In this document: one piece after another, positions 1 to 8,855 of the stretch
How the letters are laid out: each line of letters opens with the position of its first letter
Position numbering within the stretch: position 1 is the first letter of the stretch
Origin: Gemmata palustris
Lineage (GTDB): Bacteria; Planctomycetota; Planctomycetia; Gemmatales; Gemmataceae
Length of the DNA stretch: 64,000 bases
Direction of reading: 5' to 3'
Assembly: GCF_017939745.1 (NCBI RefSeq)
Contig: NZ_JAGKQQ010000002.1
Coordinates: 186,001-250,000, forward strand
Program-made: the position numbers and the translations under genes
Notes under the pieces: model-generated
The model's database searches: none
Told to the model about the DNA's origin: nothing
What the model saw: the letters and a program-made list of their open reading frames with translations, nothing else

Positions 1-1
1 C

Positions 2-661
2 ACGATCCGCGGGCCGTTCTTCATGTCCGCGACGGAAGTCACCAACAGCCAGTTCGTGAAGGTGATAGGGCGGAACGAATCGCGGGCCGCGAAGATCGCC
101 CACCGCATCGATTCGCTCCCGGTCGACGCCGCGACCTGGAGCGAGGCGAACGAGTTCTGCAAGAAGCTGACCGAGGCGGAGAAGAACCAGCCCTGGGCGC
201 GCAAAAACTGGGCGTACCGGTTGCCGACGGAGGCCGAGTGGGAGTTCGCCGCGCGCGCCGGGACCGACACACCGTTTGCGTGCGGGGACCGCGTGAACTT
301 CCCCACTCAAGCGGTATTCCGCGCGACCGAAGACGACCCCCTGGGAACCGGCGGAGACCCCCTCAAGCCGCTCCGGTTCGCGCAGGACGTGGGCAAAACC
401 GAGCCGAACAAATTCGGTCTCTACGACATGAACGGCAACATCGCGGAGTGGTGCAGCGATTATTACAAATTGGAGGCGTACAAGGACGCCGCACGCGACA
501 ACCCTTCCGGCCCGACCGACGGCGACAGGCGCGTGATCCGCGGGGGCTCGTTCCGCGACCCGGCCGCGGCCACGCGCTCTGCCGCCCGCGACGGCCAGCG
601 CCAAACCGCGCGCCTCGACTTCGTCGGGTTCCGCGTCGTGTACGCACCCGTGCAGAAGTGA
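2..661 (+). CDS. FGE-sulfatase (SUMF1-like) domain protein, 5' end outside window
   Basis: The reading frame is open at the left edge (residues T-I-R-G-P-F-F precede the first internal Met), so the gene starts upstream. The visible 220 residues are the C-terminal part of a formylglycine-generating-enzyme/SUMF1 domain. Diagnostic blocks in order are GPFFMSATEVTNSQF, YRLPTEAEWEFAARAGT, GLYDMNGNIAEWCSDYY, RVIRGGSFRD and DFVGFRVV. In bacteria this fold either converts a sulfatase Cys to formylglycine or serves as a lectin-like or binding module, often attached to kinases or secreted enzymes in Planctomycetes. The paired Cys of true aerobic FGEs is not evident here, so catalytic function is uncertain. 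A long palindrome follows the stop codon. Confidence 0.85.
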   Translation, partial: TIRGPFFMSATEVTNSQFVKVIGRNESRAAKIAHRIDSLPVDAATWSEANEFCKKLTEAEKNQPWARKNWAYRLPTEAEWEFAARAGTDTPFACGDRVNFPTQAVFRATEDDPLGTGGDPLKPLRFAQDVGKTEPNKFGLYDMNGNIAEWCSDYYKLEAYKDAARDNPSGPTDGDRRVIRGGSFRDPAAATRSAARDGQRQTARLDFVGFRVVYAPVQK

Positions 662-706
662 GCGAACGGGAAGTGAGATTGGAGCTTTTGCGATGTCCCG
701 GTGCGG

Positions 707-775
707 GCGAACGGCGCGGCGTAAGCCCGCCGGTGGTTTTTAGACACTACCGGCGGCTTACGCCGCGCCGTTCGC
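707..775. repeat. Intergenic palindrome (approx. 30-bp arms)
   Basis: Arms at about 707-737 and 746-775 are inverted copies of one another with one extra base and one mismatch; the loop is about 8 bases and T-rich. It sits 46 bp after the SUMF1-like gene and could act as a transcription terminator. It resembles other long dispersed palindromes in this window in architecture, not in sequence. Confidence 0.75.
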
Positions 776-905
776 AAAGTTCCAACACGACATCGGGACT
801 TCAGTGTTCCAATTGATGCCCAAGCCAACCACTAATTAGTTAATTACCGGCCGCAAATCTAAAATCTGAAATCACTTATCTCAAATCAACACAAGGAGAG
901 CAGTC

Positions 906-1805
906 ATGAAAGTGAACTGGCGCGGTGTGTTCCCCGCTGTTTGCACACAGTTCCACGCGGACCAGTCGCTCAACATCCCGGGCACGCTGGCGCACGTCGA
1001 CGCGATGCTCGCGGCCGGCGTTCACGGTTTCGTGATGATGGGGAGCGTGGGCGAGAACACCACACTCGATCCCAGTGAAAAGAAGGAACTGCTGAAGGCA
1101 ACGATCGCGCACGTCGGCACGCGCGTACCGGTGCTCACGGGCGTGGCCGAGTACACCACTGCGGGCGCGTGCCGGTGGGCGGCCGACGCCGCGCGTCTCG
1201 GCGCGGACGGACTGATGGTCTTGCCGCCGATGGTATACAAGAGCGACGAGCGCGAGACGATCGCGCACTTCCGCGCGGTCGCGAAGTCCAGCGACCTACC
1301 GATCATGGTTTACAACAACCCGCCGGCGTACAAGGTGGACATCACGCCCGAGATGTTCGTCGAAATGGCCGACGAACCGAAGTTCGCGTGCATCAAGGAA
1401 TCGAGCGACAACCCGCGCCGCATCACCGACATCATCAACCTCACCAAAGACCGGTACGTGATCTTCGCCGGGGTCGACGACCTCGTGGTGGAGTGCATGA
1501 TCCTCGGCGCGGTCGGGTGGGTGAGCGGGCTCGTGAACGCCTTCCCCGCCGAAAACCGGCTCCTGTGGGACTACGCACAAGCGGGCAAGTGGAAGGACGC
1601 GCTCGATGTGTACCGCTGGTACACGCCGCTCCTGCACCTGGACACGCACGTCAAGCTGGTGCAGTACATCAAGCTCGCGGCGGCCGAGTGCGGGTACGGC
1701 ACCGAGTTGTGCCGCGCGCCGCGGTTGCCGATCGTCGGGGCCGAGCGCGAGCACGTGCTGAAGCTCATCCGCGCGGCCATCGCCACGCGACCGACGAAGA
1801 AGTGA
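906..1805 (+). CDS. Dihydrodipicolinate synthase/N-acetylneuraminate lyase family protein
   Basis: A 299-residue TIM-barrel class I aldolase or dehydratase. The Schiff-base lysine is K164 in the I-K-E-S-S block, the catalytic Tyr is Y136 in Y-N-N-P, and the pyruvate-binding G-S-V-G-E-N loop is near residue 40. The Arg that binds the substrate carboxylate in true DapA (motif Y-N-x-P-x-R) is absent, since Y-N-N-P-P-A-Y is present instead, so lysine biosynthesis is unlikely. The start is firm: AAGGAGAG lies just upstream of the ATG. Because a proline racemase/4-hydroxyproline epimerase gene lies downstream on the same strand, a candidate role is pyrroline-4-hydroxy-2-carboxylate deaminase of hydroxyproline catabolism; this is inference. 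A paralogue of equal length with K164 conserved lies at 13963-14865. Confidence 0.88.
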   Translation: MKVNWRGVFPAVCTQFHADQSLNIPGTLAHVDAMLAAGVHGFVMMGSVGENTTLDPSEKKELLKATIAHVGTRVPVLTGVAEYTTAGACRWAADAARLGADGLMVLPPMVYKSDERETIAHFRAVAKSSDLPIMVYNNPPAYKVDITPEMFVEMADEPKFACIKESSDNPRRITDIINLTKDRYVIFAGVDDLVVECMILGAVGWVSGLVNAFPAENRLLWDYAQAGKWKDALDVYRWYTPLLHLDTHVKLVQYIKLAAAECGYGTELCRAPRLPIVGAEREHVLKLIRAAIATRPTKK

Positions 1806-1830
1806 ACCCCGGTACCGAACTATAAAACCA

Positions 1831-2123
1831 GCCACGGATCAGAACCAGAAAGACGGAATGGCCACAAAAAGGCACAAAGAGCACAAAAGAAAGCAAAGAG
1901 CAGAGTTCAGAAGACAGAGGACGGAGATCAGAAAACAGAGATCACGGTATCTTTACGCATAGGAGCGGGAGTGGTCGGCGGAAGTAAAAGCTACTGACAT
2001 CTGGCTTTTGCGTTCTGTCCACTGTTCTCTGATCTCTGCCTTCTGTCTCTGTTCTTTTTTGTGCCCTTTGTGCTTTTTTGTGGCCATTCCGTCTTCCGTA
2101 TCACATCCGTGTTGATCCGTGGC
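1831..2123. repeat. MITE-like element bounded by inverted repeats
   Basis: The 10-bp ends GCCACGGATC (1831-1840) and GATCCGTGGC (2114-2123) are perfect inverse copies. Inside them, a longer arm around AGACGGAATGGCCACAAAAA (about 1851-1890) is repeated inverted at about 2058-2097. The interior is rich in AGA/TCT runs. A related half-copy occurs at 38766-38894. No reading frame inside is credible, and nothing else is seen in this 337-bp gap. The shape (short inverted ends, no coding capacity, dispersed copies) is that of a non-autonomous mobile element or a repeat family of this genome. Confidence 0.7.
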
Positions 2124-2142
2124 AGATTCCGGACCCCTCATT

Positions 2143-3072
2143 ATGCGTCGAATTCAGGTCATTGATTCGCACACCGGCGGGGAACCGACGCGCGTCGTCG
2201 TTGGGGGCGGCCCCGACCTCGGCCCGGGGCCGCTCGCCGAGCGCGCGAAGGTGTTCCAAGAGCGGTTCGACACGTTCCGCTCGTGCGTGGTGAACGAGCC
2301 GCGCGGCTCGGACGTGCTGGTCGGCGCGCTGCTGTGCGCGCCGCACGACCCGGCGAACGCGGCCGGCGTCATCTTCTTCAACAACGTCGGCGTCCTCGGG
2401 ATGTGCGGGCACGGCACGATCGGGCTCGCGGTCACGCTCGCTCACATGGGCCGAATGAAGGCGGGCGAGCACCGGATCGAAACGCCCGTCGGCGTGGTCA
2501 CGGTCGCGCTCCACGACCCGCACCGCGCCACCGTGCGGAACGTGCCGAGCTACCGGCGCCACACCAGTGTGGCGGTCGATGTGGAGGGCATCGGCCGCGT
2601 AACGGGCGACGTCGCGTGGGGCGGCAACTGGTTCTTCCTGGCGAAAGAGCACCGCGAAGAACTGGCGCTCCACAACGTCGACCGGCTCACGGACGTGTCG
2701 TGGCGCATCCGCCGGGCCGTGAACGCAACGGTCCGCGAACCGGTCGATCACGTGGAACTGTTCGGCCCTGCGGTCGATGCGGCCAACCATTCGCGGAACT
2801 TCGTACTGTGCCCGGGGAAGGCCTACGACCGCTCCCCCTGCGGAACCGGTACGAGCGCGAAGCTCGCGTGCCTGTTCGCCGACGGCAAGTTGCGCCCGGG
2901 TGAGGTGTGGCGCCAGGAGAGCATCACGGGGAGCGTGTTCGAGGGCACGGTCGAACTCACCGGCGAGCCCGGCGTGGTCGTCCCGAGCATCACCGGCACC
3001 GCGTACCTCACCGCCGAAGCGACGCTGCTCGTCGACGAGACCGACCCCCTGAAGGACGGGATTAGAGGATAA
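2143..3072 (+). CDS. Proline racemase family protein, probable 4-hydroxyproline 2-epimerase
   Basis: A 309-residue member of the proline racemase/hydroxyproline epimerase family. The opening I-D-S-H-T-G-G-E-P-T block is typical. Both catalytic thiols are present: C88 in M-C-G-H-G-T-I-G and C233 in S-P-C-G-T-G-T. Two Cys indicate a racemase or epimerase; the trans-3-hydroxyproline dehydratase branch has Thr at the second site. Family knowledge favours 4-hydroxyproline epimerase over proline racemase in free-living bacteria, but specificity cannot be read safely here. An in-frame GTG at 2119 would lie inside the upstream repeat, so the ATG at 2143 is preferred. The neighbouring DapA-like gene supports a catabolic role. 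Confidence 0.88.
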   Translation: MRRIQVIDSHTGGEPTRVVVGGGPDLGPGPLAERAKVFQERFDTFRSCVVNEPRGSDVLVGALLCAPHDPANAAGVIFFNNVGVLGMCGHGTIGLAVTLAHMGRMKAGEHRIETPVGVVTVALHDPHRATVRNVPSYRRHTSVAVDVEGIGRVTGDVAWGGNWFFLAKEHREELALHNVDRLTDVSWRIRRAVNATVREPVDHVELFGPAVDAANHSRNFVLCPGKAYDRSPCGTGTSAKLACLFADGKLRPGEVWRQESITGSVFEGTVELTGEPGVVVPSITGTAYLTAEATLLVDETDPLKDGIRG

Positions 3073-3165
3073 TTAAGTCCACAATTCTCGAATCGCGCAC
3101 CGGCTCCCGGCCATCAAAACTACACTCGGCGCGAATCCGTGCCGAGTGCCACTCTGGGAGCCGTC

Positions 3166-3654
3166 ATGATCCAAGAAGTTTCCGGCGACATCATTCTGAC
3201 CAAAGCCCAGGCCGTTGCCCACGGGGTCGCGCCGGGCGACCACTTCGACCACGGGCTCGCGCTCGTGCTGCGGGAGAAGTGGCCCGCAATGGTGAAGGAC
3301 TTCCGCCACTACGCCCAGCAGTGCCACCCGAAGCCGGGCGAACTGTGGGAGTGGGGCGGGGTCGGCGGTGTTCGCATCTTCAACCTGCTCACCCAGGGCG
3401 AACACGGGCACGGCGGTAAGCCCGGACCGGCGACCGAGGCCACCGTGAACCACTGCCTCCGCCGGTTGAGGCACGAGTTGGACAAGGGCGAGATCAAGAG
3501 CATCGCCCTGCCGAAACTCGCGACCGGGGTCGGCGGGTTGGAGTGGGAAAAGGTGAAGGCGCTGGTTCACCAGCACCTCGGCGATCTGTCGATCCCGGTA
3601 TTCGTATACACGACCTACCACGCGGGCGTTCAGGCGGACGAAAAGGGCGCGTAG
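3166..3654 (+). CDS. Macro-domain (ADP-ribose-binding-like) protein
   Basis: A 162-residue protein with the macro-domain pattern: an N-terminal S-G-D-I-I-L-T-K strand with A-V-A-H-G-V, a mid-region R-I-F-N-L-L-T-Q strand, then S-I-A-L-P-K-L-A-T-G-V-G-G-L-E-W, the phosphate-loop-like segment, and a terminal I-P-V-F-V-Y strand. Relatives bind ADP-ribose or hydrolyse it from proteins, RNA or ADP-ribose-1''-phosphate. The start at 3166 has GGGAG six bases upstream; an earlier in-frame ATG at 3139 lacks such a site. It is followed 9 bp later by the converging end of the FAD/Fe-S gene, so it is probably transcribed alone or with the epimerase. Confidence 0.78.
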   Translation: MIQEVSGDIILTKAQAVAHGVAPGDHFDHGLALVLREKWPAMVKDFRHYAQQCHPKPGELWEWGGVGGVRIFNLLTQGEHGHGGKPGPATEATVNHCLRRLRHELDKGEIKSIALPKLATGVGGLEWEKVKALVHQHLGDLSIPVFVYTTYHAGVQADEKGA

Positions 3655-3663
3655 TGCGTTTAC

Positions 3664-6600
3664 TTAGCCGGGCGCGGCGGCTCCCGCGAGCACTTCGAGC
3701 GGGTGCCGCGCGACGCGCCCGGTGAGGTCGCGGATCTGGTGGCGGCACGAGGTTCCGGTCGCGATCACGGTCGCGTCCAGGTCCGCGGTGACGGCGGGAA
3801 CGAGTTCGAGGTTCGCGATCTTCACGCTCACGTCATAGTGCTGCTTCTCGTACCCGAACGCGCCGGCCATTCCGCAACAGCCCGCATCGAGTACGGTCAC
3901 GTCCAGCCCGCGCACGAGCCGCAGCGCGTCCTGCGTGCCCTTCGACCCGACCAGCGCCTTCTGGTGGCAGTGCGGGTGCAGTAGCGCCTTGCCCACGAGC
4001 GGCGCAACGTCCAGAGCCAGTCCGTGGTCGCTCACCTGGCGCGCGAGCCACCCGTCGGCCAGTTCCGCGGCCGCCGCGACGCGCTTCGCCGCCGGTCCCG
4101 GCACCAGTTCGGGCCATTCGTCGGACAGCGAGAGAATACAACTCGGTTCCAGCCCGAGGATCGGTATCCCCTGCGCCGCGAAGTGATCGAGTTTCGCGAT
4201 GCCGTCGCGTGCGAGTTTCCTTGCGTCGGTAAGGAACCCTTTCGAGAGCATCGCACGACCGCAGCAGATCCCCGCGAGTTCTACCGTGAACCCGGCGCGC
4301 TCCAGGAGCGTCACCGCAGCGCGCCCAATATTCGGTTCTTGGTAGGTAGTGAAGCAATCGTCGAGCAGTACGACCGTGCGCTGCGCGGAAGGCAAAGAAC
4401 GTTCCTCCCCCGACCTCCCGTTCCGCGCTCCGCGCTCCGAATTCCGCGTTTGATAGAACCATTTGCGGAAGTGATCGCAGTGCCATTCCGGGAGGCTGCG
4501 CCGGCGGTCGATGCCCGCGAAGTTCTCCATCGCCCGGCGGGTCCACGACCGGCGCGCGAACCAGTTGTTCACCCCCGCGAACCGCGCCGCCAGAGGACTC
4601 AAGCGGTGAACGTGCTTCACCAGTAGGTGCCCGAGCGGGCGCGCGCGGCGCGCGTAAAAAGCCTGGAGGAACTCGGCCTTCAGCTTCGCGACGTCCACGT
4701 TGCTGGGGCACTCGGACTTGCACGCCTTACACGACAAGCACAAATCCATCACGTCCGCGATCCACCGCTGAGCGATCGGCGCGTGCCGGCTCTTTTGCGG
4801 GGCTTCATTCGTGAGGGTCAGGCGCAGCGCGTTCGCGCGGGCACGAGTGGTATCCTGTTCGTCCTTCGTGGCGCGGTACGAGGGGCACATCGCGCCGCCC
4901 TGTGTTTTGCGGCACACACCGGCGCCGTTGCACAACTCGATGCTGCGGAAGAACCCGCCTTGCTTGGAGAAATCGAGCACCGTCGGCGGGTCGGTCGCGG
5001 GCATGCGGCCCGGGGGCACGCGCATGTTGGCTTCCATCGCGGGCGCGTCTACCACCTTGCCGGGGTTCAGCACGTTGCCCGGATCGAACCCGCGCTTCAC
5101 CTGTCGGAACGCCTCGTACACGACCGGGCCGAACATCTTGCGGTTCCACTCGCTGCGCACCAGCCCGTCGCCGTGCTCGCCGCTCAAACTCCCATTAAAC
5201 TCCAGCACGAGGTCGGTCACGTCCTCCATGATCTTCCGCATGGTCACGACGCCAGCTTCTTCGTGAATGTTCAGCACCGGCCGAATGTGCAAACAGCCGA
5301 CGCTCGCGTGACCGTAGAAGGCGCCATCGGTGCCGTGCTTGTGGAAGATTTCGCGGAAGCGGGCGGCGAACTCCGGCAGCCGTTCGGGGGCGACCGCGGC
5401 ATCCTCGCAGAACGTGACCGGCTTCGCGTCGCCCGGCATCCCGTACAGAAGGGGCACCGCGGAACTGCGCAGCGCCCAGAGCGGGTCGCGCGTGGCCGCG
5501 TCGAGCGCGGGGACGCTCGCGGTGAGCCCGGCGCACCCCGCCAACCGGCGCCCGAGTTCGTGAACGCGGTACGAAACCTCGGCCGGGTCGTCGGAACTGA
5601 ACTCGACCATCAGGAGCGCTTCAGGGCGCCCGCGGACCGCGGCCATCGTGTTTTTCAGCGACCGCTGATTGCGCGCGAGGTCGATCAGCATCCGGTCCAT
5701 TAACTCGACGGCGGATGGTTCGAGTTCGAGGCACGCTTGTAGCGCGTCCAGCGCGGCCCCGAGCGACGCGAATTGCGGCACGAGTAGCCCGCGGTGCTTC
5801 AAGCGCGGGACGAGGGCGAGTTCCGCTTCCGCAATCACCGCGAGCGTGCCCTCGCTCCCCACGAGGAGCGGGACGAGGGAGTGGGGAGAACCCGATCCGC
5901 CAGGACCGGCGTATCCGCTGGGGTTGGAGTGTACCCCCGGCCTTGCGGCCGGGGTTCGCTCAACCAGAGCGGCGAGGTTATACCCGCTCACTTTGCGCAC
6001 GATTTTCGGCGTGCGCGCGAGGATCTCGACCGCGTTCTCGCGCACGGTAGAATCGGCGGCGCGGTACGCTTCGCCCTCGCGTGTCCGCAGTTCGAGTTTG
6101 CGCTCGTACTCCAGTTCCGTGAGCGAGCCGAACTCGGTTCGTGTACCGTCGGACAGCACGACCTTGAGCGCGCGAACGTGATCGACCGTTTGCCGGTACA
6201 CGATCGACCGCGCGCCGGCGGAGTTGTTACCGATCATGCCGCCGAGCGTAGCCCGGCTCGCGGTCGCCACGTCCGGGCCGAACATCAGGCCGTGCGGTGC
6301 GAGCGCGCGATTCAAGTGATCGAGTACCACGCCCGGTTGGACCCGCACGCAGCGGTTAACCGTGTCCACTTCGCCGACCGCGTTAAGGTACTTCGAGCAG
6401 TCGATCACGATGCCCGGGCCGATGCTCTGCCCGGACAGGCTCGTTCCGCCGCCGCGCGCGGTGATCGGCACGTTCAGGTCCGCTGCGATCTGCACCGTGC
6501 TCGTGAGGTCATCAACGGTTTTTGGCAGCACGACCCCGAGCGGCCGGACCTGGTAGTGGCTCGCGTCGGTGGAGTACAGCCCGCGAGACGTGTCATCGAA

Positions 6601-6672
6601 CCGCACCTCGCCGCTGGTGTGTCGGCGCAGGTAGCGGACCAGGGAATCCCGGCGTGCGGTCGCGAAGTCCAT
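3664..6672 (-). CDS. FAD- and Fe-S-binding dehydrogenase (D-2-hydroxyacid dehydrogenase, YdiJ-like)
   Basis: A 1002-residue GlcD/GlpC-type fusion. The N-terminal FAD-binding domain carries G-G-G-T-S-L-S-G-Q-S near residue 77; the FAD-oxidase C-terminal domain carries the H-G-D-G motif near residue 497 and ends in N-P-G-K-V. Two ferredoxin-like clusters follow: one around residues 579-597 and C-L-S-C-K-A-C-K-S-E-C-P near 643-655. Two CCG heterodisulfide-reductase-type motifs lie near 800 and 930. Relatives oxidise D-lactate or D-2-hydroxyglutarate and pass electrons to the membrane chain. Two segments look like inserted intergenic repeats: residues about 237-262, and about 739-762 in a linker. 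The DcuC-like carrier gene lies 44 bp upstream on the same strand, so substrate uptake and oxidation may be coupled. Confidence 0.9.
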   Translation of the reverse strand: MDFATARRDSLVRYLRRHTSGEVRFDDTSRGLYSTDASHYQVRPLGVVLPKTVDDLTSTVQIAADLNVPITARGGGTSLSGQSIGPGIVIDCSKYLNAVGEVDTVNRCVRVQPGVVLDHLNRALAPHGLMFGPDVATASRATLGGMIGNNSAGARSIVYRQTVDHVRALKVVLSDGTRTEFGSLTELEYERKLELRTREGEAYRAADSTVRENAVEILARTPKIVRKVSGYNLAALVERTPAARPGVHSNPSGYAGPGGSGSPHSLVPLLVGSEGTLAVIAEAELALVPRLKHRGLLVPQFASLGAALDALQACLELEPSAVELMDRMLIDLARNQRSLKNTMAAVRGRPEALLMVEFSSDDPAEVSYRVHELGRRLAGCAGLTASVPALDAATRDPLWALRSSAVPLLYGMPGDAKPVTFCEDAAVAPERLPEFAARFREIFHKHGTDGAFYGHASVGCLHIRPVLNIHEEAGVVTMRKIMEDVTDLVLEFNGSLSGEHGDGLVRSEWNRKMFGPVVYEAFRQVKRGFDPGNVLNPGKVVDAPAMEANMRVPPGRMPATDPPTVLDFSKQGGFFRSIELCNGAGVCRKTQGGAMCPSYRATKDEQDTTRARANALRLTLTNEAPQKSRHAPIAQRWIADVMDLCLSCKACKSECPSNVDVAKLKAEFLQAFYARRARPLGHLLVKHVHRLSPLAARFAGVNNWFARRSWTRRAMENFAGIDRRRSLPEWHCDHFRKWFYQTRNSERGARNGRSGEERSLPSAQRTVVLLDDCFTTYQEPNIGRAAVTLLERAGFTVELAGICCGRAMLSKGFLTDARKLARDGIAKLDHFAAQGIPILGLEPSCILSLSDEWPELVPGPAAKRVAAAAELADGWLARQVSDHGLALDVAPLVGKALLHPHCHQKALVGSKGTQDALRLVRGLDVTVLDAGCCGMAGAFGYEKQHYDVSVKIANLELVPAVTADLDATVIATGTSCRHQIRDLTGRVARHPLEVLAGAAAPG

Positions 6673-6715
6673 GTGGTCGGGTATACGGGACGGGCGCGTC
6701 GTTGGTCACGTCCGC

Positions 6716-8239
6716 TCACAGCGCGCCCGCGAGCCGGAGCAGCACCACGACGGTGATTCCGACTAGGAGCGGCACCGCGACGCGCTTCGCCAGTGTGAAC
6801 GGGTTCGTTCCGGTGAGCGTCCCGCACATCAGTACCACGGCCGCGACCGGCGACATCGTGCGCCCCGCGGCGCTCCCGAGCGACACCATCGCGCCGACCG
6901 CGACCGGGTCGAGTCCGAGCGCTTCCGCGGGGCCGTGGAAGAACCCGTAGAGGCTCTGCGTACTCGCCATACCGGAGCCACAAATCGCCGCGAACACGAG
7001 CGGCACGAGCGCGGCCAGTGGTTGCATCAATCCGGGCGCGCTCCTGATGAGCGCGCCGAGTGCTTCCGCCAGCCCCGCAGATTTAATGGCCTCCCCGAAA
7101 CAGTTGGCGATGACGATGAGGCTGACGATATTGGCGAACCCGTACCCGGCGCCGGAGAAGAACTCCTTCACGCAGTCGCGCGCCTTGTTGGGAGTGACCG
7201 CCGCCGCGACGAGTACCCCGATCAGCATCGCGAACCCGATGAGCCGGCTGTTGTACGCGGGGTCGCGCGAACCGTCCGGCTTCTTCAGCACCACCCACGA
7301 ATCGGGGATCTCGAACAGGTTGTAGGGCGCGGGCATCGCTGATGCGAACAGCAGCGCGAGCGGAACCAGCGGCACGAGGGCTTTCAGGAGGTTGATGGGC
7401 TCGGGTTGTGTCGGTAACCCCTCCTTAACCCCTCCCCCAAAGGGAGAGAGGCTTAATACCGGCGCTTGCGGTGCAATTGCCTGTGCCTTTGAATTTTCTC
7501 CCCCTTCCTTCTTAGGGAAGGGGGTTAGGGGGTTAGGTTCGGTCTCCCCCTTCCCTTCAGGGAGGGGGGACGGGGGGGGAGGTTCTTTCCGCTCCCACCA
7601 CACGCTCATCAGCCAAATCACCGCGGTCGCGACGGCGAGCTGCGTGAACACGAGGGGCGGGAGGTACCTCTGCGTCTGCACGATCGTCGCGACGTTGGTC
7701 CGGTCCGCCACGGTGAGCAGTTCCGGCGCGCCGGGGTTCAGTAGTTCTCCGCCGACGGAGGCGCCGAGCAGCAGACACGCACCGATGGTCGCCATCGAAT
7801 ACCCGGAAGTGCGCATCAGCGGCACCACGACCGCGCCGAGGCACACCGCGGTGCTGGTCTGACTCACGAGCGGGATGTTCACCAGGAACCCGACCGCGAC
7901 CACGCCCGGCACCAGCAGCCCGCGCACGCGCCGGAGCGGTTTCACCAGGAGCAATATCAGGTGCCGCTCGCAGCCGGTGTGTTTAAGAACGTGCGCGAAC
8001 CCCATCGCGGTGCAAATGGGGACGACGAACTTCTCGTTCGAGAACGTGGCCAGGAACGTTCGCAGCACGCCCGCGACCGCGCCCGGCTCCCCGCCCCGCC
8101 CCGCGACGGTCGTGACTTCGACGGTCGCGGCGATCACGAGCGCGGCCCCGAGCAGCACGAGCCGCACGTCCCACCCCTTCACCACCAGCACAATGGCAGC
8201 GCCCACAATCAGTAGCGCCAAGACACCCGCGAATCCCAT
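6716..8239 (-). CDS. DcuC-family C4-dicarboxylate carrier with in-frame repeat insert
   Basis: About 507 residues with 10 or more hydrophobic segments, starting M-G-F-A-G-V-L-A-L-L. Family-typical stretches include the Q-T-S-T-A-V-C-L-G-A block and a G-G-E-L-L-N-P-G-A-P-E-L loop; the C-terminal half has C-G-S-G-M-A-S-T-Q-S. DcuC proteins exchange or take up succinate, fumarate and malate across the inner membrane. The start at 8239 is preferred over an upstream frame extension because it has a GGAG site and begins directly with a membrane helix. The protein is about 50-60 residues longer than usual because of a Pro/Gly/Lys-rich insert at residues 216-277 (nt 7408-7590) that has the base pattern of an intergenic repeat. 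The FAD/Fe-S gene follows downstream. Confidence 0.85.
   Translation of the reverse strand: MGFAGVLALLIVGAAIVLVVKGWDVRLVLLGAALVIAATVEVTTVAGRGGEPGAVAGVLRTFLATFSNEKFVVPICTAMGFAHVLKHTGCERHLILLLVKPLRRVRGLLVPGVVAVGFLVNIPLVSQTSTAVCLGAVVVPLMRTSGYSMATIGACLLLGASVGGELLNPGAPELLTVADRTNVATIVQTQRYLPPLVFTQLAVATAVIWLMSVWWERKEPPPPSPLPEGKGETEPNPLTPFPKKEGGENSKAQAIAPQAPVLSLSPFGGGVKEGLPTQPEPINLLKALVPLVPLALLFASAMPAPYNLFEIPDSWVVLKKPDGSRDPAYNSRLIGFAMLIGVLVAAAVTPNKARDCVKEFFSGAGYGFANIVSLIVIANCFGEAIKSAGLAEALGALIRSAPGLMQPLAALVPLVFAAICGSGMASTQSLYGFFHGPAEALGLDPVAVGAMVSLGSAAGRTMSPVAAVVLMCGTLTGTNPFTLAKRVAVPLLVGITVVVLLRLAGAL
7408..7583. repeat. Dispersed repeat inserted in frame inside the DcuC-like gene
   Basis: Runs of CCCCTCCCCC, GGGAGAGAGG, CCCCCTTCC, GGGAAGGGGGTTAGGG and similar polypurine/polypyrimidine inverted blocks interrupt an otherwise normal carrier gene. 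They encode a low-complexity hydrophilic segment containing P-L-P-E-G-K-G, N-P-L-T-P-F-P-K-K-E-G and L-S-L-S-P-F-G-G-G. The flanking membrane domains remain in frame. Confidence 0.75.
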
Positions 8240-8412
8240 GCGTCGCTCCGCTCGTGTCGCGTCAAATTGTGCCGCCAATGTCGGCCGCACGCGATGCGCT
8301 GCGCGCCACGGTCGACGGGTGAGAGTTTCTCCTAAAAGCACTCAAGTCAACCTTCCGCGCGAGAGATTGTCGGGAATAGTTCAAGTGAACCATCAGTTCA
8401 CGAGGTACCCCG

Positions 8413-8709
8413 ATGACGAATGACGCCAAGTTCGGCATGTTGGTCGGCGTGCTCGGTGTCGTCGGCGCGGCCGTGTTCTTCGCCAAGCCGCCCGCGCAAC
8501 CGGGCGCACCCGACCCACAAGCAAAGCAGCAAACTTCGGTACAAACGGCGCTCCCGGCAAACACACCCGTTGCGACCACAACACCCGTGGCCCACATTCA
8601 ACCGGACCCCGGGCTCGCGGCGCTGCCGTCGACGCCCGTCGTGCGCACGCGCAAAGACGTGGAGGCTCAGCCCACCTCGCGCCAGTCGGGTTCCGACGAG
8701 GAGCCGTAA
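8413..8709 (+). CDS. Small single-pass membrane protein, unknown
   Basis: 98 residues. An N-terminal hydrophobic helix (about residues 8-24, G-M-L-V-G-V-L-G-V-V-G-A-A-V-F-F) is followed by a Pro/Ala/Thr/Gln-rich tail with no recognised fold, ending in an acidic S-D-E-E-P. The ATG has a weak GAGG nine bases upstream. It is divergent from the DcuC-like gene and precedes the DUF885 gene on the same strand by 146 bp. The organisation suggests a membrane-anchored extracytoplasmic tail. I do not recognise the family. Confidence 0.55.
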   Translation: MTNDAKFGMLVGVLGVVGAAVFFAKPPAQPGAPDPQAKQQTSVQTALPANTPVATTTPVAHIQPDPGLAALPSTPVVRTRKDVEAQPTSRQSGSDEEP

Positions 8710-8855
8710 GCGCTCCGGCAAGATATTGACACGACACACGAGTCCGTCGTAATCCCGTGTGCAGCGGTTACGGCGGACTCGCGCGTCTCTGCGCGGACGT
8801 TCGCACCACCGGGTTGTAGTCTGGCGGAGACGCCACTACCGCGCAGGAGCTGCTG

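Noticed and set aside
2119..2142. Upstream GTG start for the epimerase
   Set aside because: It falls at the end of the dispersed repeat and adds residues not seen in the family; the ATG at 2143 begins directly with the conserved first strand.
4627..5703. A 358-codon open frame on the plus strand
   Set aside because: It is antisense to the FAD/Fe-S gene, has Arg/Ala/His-rich composition with no motif and reflects codon-position GC bias.
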